Shown here: piece after piece, positions 5,611 to 12,190 of the stretch
How positions within the stretch are numbered: the stretch's first letter is position 1
Layout of the letters: each line of letters starts with the position of its first letter
Source: Oligoflexia bacterium
GTDB taxonomy: Bacteria > Bdellovibrionota > UBA1018
Length of the DNA stretch: 12,190 nt
Reading direction: 5' to 3'
Assembly: GCA_025352185.1 (NCBI GenBank)
Contig: JANXTV010000180.1
Span: forward strand, 1 to 12,190
The notes under the pieces: model-generated
What the model saw: the letters and a program-made list of their open reading frames with translations, nothing else
Told to the model about the DNA's origin: nothing
The model's database searches: none
Position numbers and translations under genes: made by a program

Positions 5611-7377
5611 TTAAGGTCGGTATCCCTGATCGCAATGCGCGACCTTCGCACGAATTTTAGAAACTTCCGCGGAACGTTCCGCTTCCGATTTTCCAAGTTC
5701 GACCGCCCAAATCTTCGAAAGGGGCTCTAACCAAGGCTCTGCATGATCTTTCCTACATAAGTATAAGGGGAGCCGACGAAAATAAAAGTCATCCAGTCCG
5801 AGCACATATTCCTTATGTAAGGCGTGCCGAAGTTGGGCCTCGAGATAGGGAAATCCATCCGGACTAGCAATGGATTCCGGGTATTTCTCGTGAATATCGA
5901 GGATGGAGCGCGCATCGGCGCCATACCGTTCGACGAGTGACCTCAGGAGTTCCCGCGGTGGGTATGCGACCGCCGGGTTAATCCCACGCATAAATTCGTC
6001 CACCGCTTCCCGCGTAACCGCCGGGTTTACTGGCTCTTCCGTCTTCGATCGGTGCCAACCGGGTACACGCGGCGCCCGGTCTTTCCAGAAATCTTCGGTC
6101 CAGTACTCGAGCGCGCGGTCGACGATCTCGAGCGCCATCGTTCGGTGAGTCGTATACTTTCCGCCCGCGATGAGAGTCGTGCCGCCCGGACCTCGGTCAA
6201 TGTGGTGTTCTCGACTGACGGCCGCGAGATTTGCTCCACCCCCGTTCGTTCCCGATTCGACCCCAAAAGCCGGGTCCATCAGCGGACGAACTCCGACGTA
6301 ACGAGAAATAATATCGGACTCCGTGAGTTTTAAATCTGGGAAATAGCGGGCGAGGAGTCGCAGCAGGTACTCCACATCTTCCGGTTCCGCGCGCACCTGT
6401 GCCGGATCCGCGGGTGAGGACCCGTCGGTCGTTCCGACAATCACGACGCCCGGACCGTAGTCTTCCCTCGGGAGTACAAAAGAAATTCGTCCATCTTCCG
6501 GCGTCGAGAGCAACATGGCACCCGCAACCCTCAGTCGATCTTTCGAAAAAACGAGATGCGTACCCCGCGAAGGCTTCAACCAATGCTTCCATCCCCCATT
6601 CGCTTCACGGTAACCGCGCGCCTCCGATTCCGGCGCACCTTTTAGGAGGATCGTTCCGATTTGGTCGGTAAACGGGCCTCCGCAAACGATGGTTCGTTTC
6701 GCGAGAACTCGCAGGGGTCCGCCGGTCTCTCGGTCCCGGCACTCAAAACCCGCAATCGTCGCGTCCGCCGAGTTCCAGATCGGCGTAACCGCTTCGGTCC
6801 GGGTCGCGATTGCAGCTCCGAGTTCAGAGGCGGCGCGTGCGTTTTCCATGCACATGACATCGTCCCACATCGAGGCATCGTAGTAGGTAAATCCCCCAAT
6901 TAAACCTTCCCGACGAAGGTTCGGGAGTTCCGCGATCATTTTTTCCCGGCTCAGCCGTTTATGGAAGTGCGGTGCCCGGAATAGAGAGAGGAGATCGTAA
7001 AGCCAAAGACCGACCGAAACGAGATTCATTCCCCGCTTATCGGTGCCGTAAACCGGGAGGTAGAACTTTAACCACCGAACCATATTGGGTTGGGTACGGA
7101 TCAGGTGCGCGCGTTCCGAAAGGGACTCGAACACGAGTTTAAATTCGAAGTTTTCTAGGTACCGGAGGCCACCGTGAATCAATTTAGACGACGCCGAGCT
7201 CGTCCCCGACGCAAAGTCGTCGCGTTCGATTAGGGCGACGCTCAGACCGCGTGAAGCGGCGTCGCGGGCGACCGCCGCGCCCGTAATTCCCCCGCCAATC
7301 ACGAGGAAGTCGAAGACTTCGCTCCCGAACCGACTAAGTGCTTTTTTGCGACTGGCGAACGAGAAGTCCGAGTTCAT
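5611..7377 (-). CDS. glpD: Aerobic glycerol-3-phosphate dehydrogenase (FAD, quinone-linked)
   Basis: Membrane-associated flavoenzyme that oxidises sn-glycerol 3-phosphate to dihydroxyacetone phosphate and passes the electrons to the quinone pool, linking lipid and glycerol breakdown to respiration. The FAD Rossmann motif GGGITG (28-33) ends with the ribose-binding Glu51. SSASSKLIHGGLRYLE (60-75) is the most characteristic GlpD block. VGTTDG and GVRPL in the middle, and AGGKYTTHR near two thirds of the length, complete the FAD and substrate site. At 588 residues it resembles the longer Bacillus-type enzyme (about 555) more than E. coli GlpD (501). The N-terminal ~20 residues before the FAD fold also resemble the Bacillus form. 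The start overlaps the end of aspS by 44 bp, and the ribosome-binding site there is weak, which suggests translational coupling. No glpF or glpK is present in the window. Confidence 0.95.
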   Translation of the reverse strand: MNSDFSFASRKKALSRFGSEVFDFLVIGGGITGAAVARDAASRGLSVALIERDDFASGTSSASSKLIHGGLRYLENFEFKLVFESLSERAHLIRTQPNMVRWLKFYLPVYGTDKRGMNLVSVGLWLYDLLSLFRAPHFHKRLSREKMIAELPNLRREGLIGGFTYYDASMWDDVMCMENARAASELGAAIATRTEAVTPIWNSADATIAGFECRDRETGGPLRVLAKRTIVCGGPFTDQIGTILLKGAPESEARGYREANGGWKHWLKPSRGTHLVFSKDRLRVAGAMLLSTPEDGRISFVLPREDYGPGVVIVGTTDGSSPADPAQVRAEPEDVEYLLRLLARYFPDLKLTESDIISRYVGVRPLMDPAFGVESGTNGGGANLAAVSREHHIDRGPGGTTLIAGGKYTTHRTMALEIVDRALEYWTEDFWKDRAPRVPGWHRSKTEEPVNPAVTREAVDEFMRGINPAVAYPPRELLRSLVERYGADARSILDIHEKYPESIASPDGFPYLEAQLRHALHKEYVLGLDDFYFRRLPLYLCRKDHAEPWLEPLSKIWAVELGKSEAERSAEVSKIRAKVAHCDQGYRP

Positions 7378-9193
7378 CGAGTTGCTCTTTCGTTACGCCA
7401 CTCGGCGTTTCCGACATCAGATCGTGCCCGCTGGCCGTTTTCGGGAAGGCAATTACGTCACGAATCGCGCTCGCTCCGCACATGAGCATCACGAGCCGGT
7501 CCACTCCGAACGCCAATCCTCCGTGAGGAGGAGTTCCGTATTGGAGTGCTTCGAGGAAAAATCCAAACTTCTCTTTCGCTTCTTCGGGACTTAGACCTAG
7601 CAGCTTAAACATCGCGGCCTGGACGTCGGAACGATAGATCCGGAGCGATCCGCCCCCGACTTCCACGCCGTTCAGTACGAGATCGTACGCCGACGCTTCG
7701 ATCGCATCCAGATTTCGCCCGGCGATGAAATCATCGAAGAATTCTGGACGGGGTGCCGTAAACGGATGGTGGGCCGCGAAGAAGCGGTTTTCCTTATCGT
7801 CGAACTCCATGAGCGGAAAATTCACGACCCAGAGGAATGCGTATTTATGGTCCGCCGGTTTTGGCACCAGCCCGAGCTTTTCTCCGAGCTTAATCCGGAG
7901 GGCTCCGAGGGCGTCGAAAACGACCTTATTTTTCGCGTCGGAAACGCAGAGTACGAGATCTCCCGGTTTCAAATTCAATTTCGACTTCAGCGCGGCTTTT
8001 TCTTCTTCGGAAAAGAATTTTGCGGCCGGACTCTGGAGTTCGCCGCCCTCGGCGCCGGGGGCATTCACCTTCATCCAGAGCAATCCCTTTGCACCGTAAG
8101 GAGCGACAAAAGCCGTAAGTTCGTCGAGGTCCTTACGCGAAAACTTCTCGGCGACTCCCGGAGCGACGATCGCCCGTACCGAGCCCGAGATTCCGCGGCC
8201 ATTTTTCACGAATGCGTTCTTAAAAACCTGAAATTCGGATTTTCCGAAAACTTCCGAAAGGTCCTTTAATTCGAGCCCGAATCGAACGTCCGGCTTATCG
8301 GATCCGAAACGTTCCATCGCTTCCTTATACGCCATACGCGGAAACGGAGTCGGGATATCGACGTTCAGAACCTCTTTCCAGAGTTTCTTCATCATTCCCT
8401 CGAGGATTGGAAAAAAAGCTTCCTCATCCATAAAGCTCTGTTCGATATCGATCTGGGTAAATTCGGGCTGTCGATCGGCGCGTAAGTCCTCGTCGCGGAA
8501 ACAGCGAGCGATTTGGTAATAACGGTCCATACCGCTGATCATCAGGAGCTGCTTTAAAGTCTGCGGTGACTGCGGGAGGGCGTAGAACGTTCCCGGATTC
8601 ATGCGCGAAGGAACGATGAAATCTCGTGCGCCTTCCGGAGTCGACTTATAAAGAATCGGGGTTTCGACATCGCAAAAACCATGTCCGTCGAGGTAGTTCC
8701 GCACGATCTGGAGAACTTTATGGCGCGTAAGGAGGTTACGCTGGAGCGGTCCGCGACGTAAATCGAGGTACCGGTACTTTAAGCGAAGATTCTCGGAAGT
8801 TTCGACTTCATCGTCGATCGCGAATGGTGGAGTTTTCGCTTCGGAAAGAATTTCGAGCTCCGAGCAGATGAGTTCGATCTCGCCCGTCGCGAGCTTTGAG
8901 TTCGTCATGCCTTCCGGTCGTTTCCGAACTTTTCCCTTTACCCAAATCACGAACTCGCTCCGCAGGCGGCTCGCCACCTCGTGTGCATCCTTACTCTCGG
9001 CGATGGCCGGATCAAATACGATTTGCGTGAGGCCGTACCGGTCCCGAATGTCGGCGAAGATCAGTCCGCCGTGATCTCGGCGTTTTCCGATCCATCCGCA
9101 GAGTTGAATTTCTTTTCCGAGATCACTCGCGCGGAGTTCTCCGCAGTGATGGGACCGAACCGTACGTTTCACCGTCTTCGTAGCTGAAGTCAT
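7334..9193 (-). CDS. aspS: Aspartyl-tRNA synthetase, probably non-discriminating (Asp/Asn)
   Basis: Class IIb synthetase that attaches aspartate to tRNA in the cytosol. The 619 residues follow the bacterial layout: an N-terminal OB-fold anticodon domain (~1-120), the catalytic core, and the GAD insertion in the middle. YRYLDLRR, TPEGARDF and ALPQSPQ precede motif 2 (FRDEDLRADRQPEFTQID); motif 3 is GLAFGVDRL (559-567) with the ATP-binding Arg566. In the anticodon domain RRDHGGL has His41 where E. coli AspRS has Leu30. His there is the known signature of non-discriminating enzymes such as that of Pseudomonas aeruginosa, which also charge tRNA-Asn. The RPEG loop, with Gly where E. coli has Lys, agrees. 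There is an 11-residue extension before the E. coli start; AGGGA closely precedes the ATG. It heads the aspS-glpD-Mpo1-like group, 93 bp after the MepA-like gene. Confidence 0.97.
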   Translation of the reverse strand: MTSATKTVKRTVRSHHCGELRASDLGKEIQLCGWIGKRRDHGGLIFADIRDRYGLTQIVFDPAIAESKDAHEVASRLRSEFVIWVKGKVRKRPEGMTNSKLATGEIELICSELEILSEAKTPPFAIDDEVETSENLRLKYRYLDLRRGPLQRNLLTRHKVLQIVRNYLDGHGFCDVETPILYKSTPEGARDFIVPSRMNPGTFYALPQSPQTLKQLLMISGMDRYYQIARCFRDEDLRADRQPEFTQIDIEQSFMDEEAFFPILEGMMKKLWKEVLNVDIPTPFPRMAYKEAMERFGSDKPDVRFGLELKDLSEVFGKSEFQVFKNAFVKNGRGISGSVRAIVAPGVAEKFSRKDLDELTAFVAPYGAKGLLWMKVNAPGAEGGELQSPAAKFFSEEEKAALKSKLNLKPGDLVLCVSDAKNKVVFDALGALRIKLGEKLGLVPKPADHKYAFLWVVNFPLMEFDDKENRFFAAHHPFTAPRPEFFDDFIAGRNLDAIEASAYDLVLNGVEVGGGSLRIYRSDVQAAMFKLLGLSPEEAKEKFGFFLEALQYGTPPHGGLAFGVDRLVMLMCGASAIRDVIAFPKTASGHDLMSETPSGVTKEQLDELGLLVRQSQKST

Positions 9194-9224
9194 AGTCCCT
9201 GATTCTAGAGAAAGAACGAAGGGT

Positions 9225-9230
9225 TGTATA
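9225..9230 (-). promoter_or_regulatory. Possible -10 element of an aspS promoter
   Basis: In the 93-bp gap between the MepA-like gene and aspS, the - strand reads CTATACAA. TATACA matches four of six bases of the -10 consensus and would give a leader of about 25 bases. No convincing -35 hexamer lies 16-18 bp upstream. A 5-bp GCGCG/CGCGC inverted repeat just before it (about 9233-9251) is too weak to call a terminator. Tentative. Confidence 0.22.
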
Positions 9231-9286
9231 GAAGCGCGGAGGGTGCGCGCGCCGTGTTAACTACGATTCTGGAAAGAGGATCTCCG

Positions 9287-10723
9287 TTACTTCCGTTTTT
9301 TCGAGCGGTGCCCGTTCGAAGCGGTACGCCGTCCACTGCGCTTCCGCCCGTGGGACTTTTCGGCGTACTTTAGCGTAATCGTCGGTTCCTGCTTATGGGG
9401 AGGGAGCGTGGTCTGCGCGATCACCACTCCCGACGCGAGCGTTTTCATTGCTTCGTTTCCCGCCGTTTTCGAGTCTACGACGGGCGTCTCGGAGGCCACC
9501 GCCGTAAGGGAGGGGCCCTCCACCGTCGCCGCTGGATTACGCAGTGTCGAGATCTGTGCCGCCGGCACCGCCGTCGATGCGACGCTCCTTGCGGCCGAAG
9601 GATCGACCGCGTCGGTTCCCTCTTCCGCCGCGTAAGTCTCCGAATTTTCGGACGCCGAATCTTCTTTCACCATGAATCCTTCGGCGGCTTCGTCCGACTG
9701 ATCTTCATCTTCTTCCAGGTCAGGATTCCCGGAGCACCCCGGAGCTCCCGGGCCACTCCCGAACCGAATATGAAAATGGTCGCGGTGTCCGCGCACGTGG
9801 CGAACGAATCGTTTTAGTTTCGGCCATTCGGGATCATCTTTCGCGTACCGCTCAAGCTCCCGAATGTGACCCCGGTCGACGAAAATAATTTTTACGCAAG
9901 AAACGGGGTTCTTAAAGAGCTTCTTTAAGAACCACCAGTTCGAAGCGACGTAAAACGTGCGCGTAAATCGCTCTTCCGGTTGGTGGCTGGCGCGCGGATT
10001 AAAATACGCGAGATCAATATCCACTCCCGAAGTATGGGATTTATGGGCCCGGCGCCCCCCCCGACCCGAGATGCAACCCCCGCGAGGCGCGGCAATATCA
10101 CCGATAATGAGGCGCGCTTCCTTAAATTCGGGCTCGTGGTACTCGCGCTTCACTTCGCGTCCGGCCCATTCAAGTGCACCGACCAGCGGGTCCGTCCCGA
10201 AGTTTGCGCATCGGGCTTCATTCCGAAGTTCGATTCGATTATTCTCCGTCGGAACGAGCGGACGGCCTTCGACCAGAAATCCATTTCCGGCGCTGCAGAA
10301 GGCCTGCCCCCCGTGACTGCCAATGGATTTTTGGATGTTCTCGAGAACGTCGATACGGCCCGCTTTCACCCCGGCGATATACTCCCGTTGCGGACCGGTC
10401 ATTTCGTCACAAAAGGTGGATTTTTTACGGTTCGGCGCGCAACCATTCGCGACTCGGCGTCCCCGTCGACCCCGGGGGGCGGCCGCGAGTCCGCGACTCA
10501 CAGCACCGTTCGAACAACAGCGATAGCCGCGGTATCCAAACTCGGGATTCCATTCGGAACAAAAATCGATCGGGGGTTCGCCCTGGGCGGCGGGTAGGAA
10601 CTCGCTCGTCGGATCGGCCGGAGTAAATTCGGCATCGACCGCTTCGGAAGCTACGGCAAAAGACGAAGGGAACTCGGCCGTGAGCATTCCGACGGCAAAA
10701 AGAAGGACAAAAATCCCCTTCAA
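9287..10723 (-). CDS. MepA-like (M74/LAS family) murein endopeptidase, exported
   Basis: Zinc peptidase related to penicillin-insensitive MepA, which cuts peptide cross-links of peptidoglycan in the periplasm. Numbering from the TTG start (478 residues): SHTSGVDID gives His230 and Asp237 with exactly the MepA spacing (His113 and Asp120), and GHRDHFHIR gives His313, His316 and His318, matching MepA His206, His209 and His211. The N-terminus is a clear signal peptide (MKGIFVLLFAVGMLT, then FAVASEA). Ten cysteines suggest disulfides. After the peptidase domain comes a ~140-residue tail absent from MepA (274 residues): acidic (EEDEDQSDE), then Ala/Ser/Thr/Val-rich, then strongly basic (ending HRSKKRK). 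I chose the TTG at 10723 because GGAG lies 8 bp before it, it overlaps the srkA stop (TTGA), and it places the signal peptide at the N-terminus. A GTG at 10786 is the alternative: it adds 21 residues, overlaps srkA by 67 bp, and also has a GGAG upstream. Confidence 0.85.
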   Translation of the reverse strand: MKGIFVLLFAVGMLTAEFPSSFAVASEAVDAEFTPADPTSEFLPAAQGEPPIDFCSEWNPEFGYRGYRCCSNGAVSRGLAAAPRGRRGRRVANGCAPNRKKSTFCDEMTGPQREYIAGVKAGRIDVLENIQKSIGSHGGQAFCSAGNGFLVEGRPLVPTENNRIELRNEARCANFGTDPLVGALEWAGREVKREYHEPEFKEARLIIGDIAAPRGGCISGRGGRRAHKSHTSGVDIDLAYFNPRASHQPEERFTRTFYVASNWWFLKKLFKNPVSCVKIIFVDRGHIRELERYAKDDPEWPKLKRFVRHVRGHRDHFHIRFGSGPGAPGCSGNPDLEEDEDQSDEAAEGFMVKEDSASENSETYAAEEGTDAVDPSAARSVASTAVPAAQISTLRNPAATVEGPSLTAVASETPVVDSKTAGNEAMKTLASGVVIAQTTLPPHKQEPTITLKYAEKSHGRKRSGRRTASNGHRSKKRK

Positions 10724-11769
10724 CGAGATTCTCCGTCCGTCTCTTCCTTTTCGAAGAAAAGGTGTCCTAGCCGAATTCGATGCCACTGTCGCTCCAAGTC
10801 TTCTGTTTCATCTTTCCAGTATCGGTAGGATCCAAAATTCGGAAACGCCAAAGGAAAGGCCGGATCATCCCAGCGTCGAGCCACCCATCCAGTATAATGG
10901 ATAAACCGTAGCGCGCGCAAAGGCTCGATCAGCCGTAAAGACGTACGATCAAACTCTCCAATTTCCTCATAACCTTCAAGTAAAACTTCAAGTTTTTGAC
11001 GGTCGCGACTCGGCAAGAGTAGCCACAGATCTTGCACTGGCGGCGCCATAACCATGTCGTCGAAATCGACAAAAAACCAACCGGAGCTCCCGAAGAGGAG
11101 ATTTCCGAGGTGACAGTCGCCGTGGATGCGCTGGTATTTCGTTTCGAGAAACCACTCTCGAGTGAGCGCACAGATTTCTCGGGCGGCCATTTCATAGCGC
11201 CCCCGAAATTCCTCGGGGATTAAATTTTTTTCCAGGAGGTATTCGAGATTCGCGATGCCGTAAGAATCGGGGGAAAGTCGCACGCGGGTATCCGCGGTCT
11301 TCGCTCGGCCGACGCCGTGGATTCTCGCGAGTAAACGTCCGACGCGGCGAAGTCCTTCATCGTCGAGCTCATCCGGGGCGCGACCGCCGATTTTCGGAAA
11401 TAAACAGTAGTGAATTCCCGACTCGAGAGTTTTTAACGTGGAACCGTCGAGAAATTTTATCGGTGCGACGGCCGGGATTTCGGCGGCCTCGAGGTCGGCG
11501 AGAAAAGAGTGTTCCTCGAGGATCTGCTCCCGGGACCAGCGGCCGGGGCGGTAGAACTTCACGACCCGGTGGGCGTCCGACGCCGCCCGAGGTTTCCCTT
11601 CCCCTTCCCACTCGATTTCCACATCGTAGACGCGGTTTTCGAAAGAATTTAACGGCTGACACCGTCCGGTGCAGCGAATGCCGGCCGTTTCGACCGCATC
11701 GAGCACGCGGTCGGGAGTGAGCTCAAAGAAAAACTTCGTCGTCGAATCGCCCCAACTCGACGAATTCAT
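10720..11769 (-). CDS. srkA: Stress response kinase A (SrkA/YihE/RdoA-type Ser/Thr kinase)
   Basis: Cytosolic kinase of the aminoglycoside-phosphotransferase-like fold. E. coli SrkA (YihE) is a Ser/Thr kinase linked to Cpx envelope stress and to countering stress-induced cell death. 349 residues against 328 in E. coli, with similarity over the full length: LNSFENRVY (40-48), VVKFYRPGRW (69-78) with ATP-binding Lys71, QILEEH (82-87), the catalytic loop HGDCHLGN (216-223; Asp218), the metal-binding V-D-F-D-D (234-238), then QDLWLLL and IEPLRALRFIHY. A ~10-residue polar insertion lies just before the Lys71 strand. The ATG overlaps the stop of the HNH gene (ATGA) and follows GAGGGAG, so it is translationally coupled. 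Its own stop overlaps the TTG start of the MepA-like gene. The link to an envelope enzyme fits an envelope-stress role, but that is inference. Confidence 0.93.
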   Translation of the reverse strand: MNSSSWGDSTTKFFFELTPDRVLDAVETAGIRCTGRCQPLNSFENRVYDVEIEWEGEGKPRAASDAHRVVKFYRPGRWSREQILEEHSFLADLEAAEIPAVAPIKFLDGSTLKTLESGIHYCLFPKIGGRAPDELDDEGLRRVGRLLARIHGVGRAKTADTRVRLSPDSYGIANLEYLLEKNLIPEEFRGRYEMAAREICALTREWFLETKYQRIHGDCHLGNLLFGSSGWFFVDFDDMVMAPPVQDLWLLLPSRDRQKLEVLLEGYEEIGEFDRTSLRLIEPLRALRFIHYTGWVARRWDDPAFPLAFPNFGSYRYWKDETEDLERQWHRIRLGHLFFEKEETDGESR

Positions 11770-12104
11770 TCCACTCCCTCGCGTGCTTTTCTTTCGGCAT
11801 CGAGCTGCGCGAAAAGATCATCAACGGGGGTATCTAGTTTTTTCGTCGCGTTACACGCGCGACAAGCCGGGACGATATTCCCTTTCGTCGAAGTCCCCCC
11901 CCGCGCGAGCGGAGTTACGTGGTCCATCGTAAGCTCATTTGCCTTAAACTTCTTGCCGCAGTAGTGGCAGAGCCCCCGCGAAACGAGCGTTCGCCACCAG
12001 TTCGAATTCTTCAGCTCGCGAGCCTTCTCGCGTTCTCGTTTCAGGCGCACCGGATCGGTGTGGGCGGCGTCTAAAATATGGAAAGAATTCGAGGACTTCT
12101 TCAT
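11766..12104 (-). CDS. Small HNH endonuclease-family protein
   Basis: 112 residues. A lysine/arginine-rich helix (~20-35) precedes an HNH core: CHYC (Cys46, Cys49) and ACRAC (Cys81, Cys84) form the zinc knuckle, MDHVTPLARGG (60-70) carries the catalytic D-H pair (Asp61-His62), and GNIVPACRACN supplies Asn76 and Asn85. Free-standing HNH proteins of this size are widespread and cut or nick DNA; the target and role of this one cannot be read from the sequence. It is unusual as first gene of a unit with srkA and a murein endopeptidase. The ATG at 12104 has only a weak purine stretch (GTAAG) before it. A transcript starting close by, or a role for the direct repeat just upstream, is possible. No signal peptide is seen. 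Confidence 0.85.
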   Translation of the reverse strand: MKKSSNSFHILDAAHTDPVRLKREREKARELKNSNWWRTLVSRGLCHYCGKKFKANELTMDHVTPLARGGTSTKGNIVPACRACNATKKLDTPVDDLFAQLDAERKAREGVE

Positions 12105-12122
12105 CTTACACTAGTCTTACAC
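12104..12122. repeat. Perfect 8-bp direct repeat in the divergent intergenic region
   Basis: TCTTACAC (12104-12111) and TCTTACAC (12115-12122) are separated by TAG, a period of 11 bp or one helical turn. The first copy touches the start codon of the HNH gene. The spacing and position suit a protein-binding site controlling the HNH-srkA-MepA-like unit, the divergent gene, or both. The repeat is seen directly; the role is inferred. Confidence 0.35.
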
Positions 12123-12154
12123 GCACCGGCCCGGAACTGGAAGATGATAGGGAT

Positions 12155-12190
12155 ATGCAGAACTCCGCGATGACGACTCCAGATCCAACC
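12155..12190 (+). CDS. Possible 5' end of a divergent gene running off the window
   Basis: An ATG at 12155 (MQNSAMTTPDPT) is open to the right edge, with AGGG two bases upstream. A second ATG at 12170 is in the same frame. Its position opposite the HNH gene fits a divergently transcribed gene. Twelve codons are too few to identify a product or to exclude chance. Confidence 0.3.
   Translation, partial: MQNSAMTTPDPT

Noticed and set aside
5589..5696. 36-residue N-terminal extension of the Mpo1-like protein
   Set aside because: It overlaps the end of glpD out of frame, is basic and non-conserved in character, and a better start with a strong ribosome-binding site exists at 5588.
9194..9286. 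Terminator or regulatory RNA before aspS
   Set aside because: Only a 5-bp GCGCG stem with a 9-base loop is visible, and TTCTAT after it is not a convincing T-run. The near-repeat GATTCT-A/G-GA at 9201 and 9265 is too short to interpret.
9980..10597. 205-codon open frame on the + strand inside the MepA-like gene
   Set aside because: It is antisense to the region encoding the signal-peptide end and zinc motifs of a recognisable peptidase, and its translation is Arg/Pro-rich and featureless.
1..12190. CRISPR array, tRNA or rRNA genes, insertion sequences or phage genes
   Set aside because: No regularly spaced repeats, no cloverleaf or rRNA-like segments, no transposase motifs or terminal inverted repeats were seen. 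The lone HNH protein is not enough to infer a mobile element.

Overview
The window is compact, gene-dense DNA of roughly mid-50s %GC (judged by eye). It looks like a Gram-negative, aerobic, proteobacteria-like organism: there is a murein endopeptidase with a signal peptide, a quinone-linked glycerol-3-phosphate dehydrogenase, an SrkA-type stress kinase and a bacterial-type AspRS. The predicted exported enzymes and long secreted hypotheticals would fit Bdellovibrionota or a neighbouring lineage, but that placement is an inference. I found no rRNA, tRNA, insertion sequence or CRISPR array.

Left, + strand (1-3055): the proline-rich 3' end of an unidentified gene, then a tight cluster of tmk (thymidylate kinase), holB (DNA polymerase III delta' clamp-loader subunit) and a gene for an apparently exported, highly divergent papain-like cysteine peptidase. 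The gaps are 12 and 15 bp, so the three are probably co-transcribed. A 7-bp GC-rich hairpin contains the ribosome-binding site of tmk.

Right, - strand (3062-12104, read right to left): a small HNH nuclease, srkA and a MepA-like (M74) murein endopeptidase are joined by 3- to 4-bp stop/start overlaps. After a 93-bp gap come aspS (probably the non-discriminating type), glpD (overlapping aspS by 44 bp) and a small Mpo1-like (DUF962) membrane protein. After a further 97-bp gap containing short repeated motifs comes a 673-residue secreted protein. This one converges on the papain-like gene with only 6 bp between the two stop codons. At the right edge a divergent + strand gene may begin.

The most interesting item is the 673-residue protein (3062-5083). 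Its first ~275 residues align by eye with SelO/YdiU, the pseudokinase-fold AMP transferase: the ARL start motif, the KGxGxT lysine, the helix glutamate and the N-D-F-G region all line up. It differs in carrying a signal peptide, in having Ser where SelO has its catalytic Asp, in lacking ~45 residues of the C-lobe, and in having a ~400-residue C-terminal extension unlike SelO. It lies tail to tail with the divergent papain-like protein, which is also predicted to be exported.
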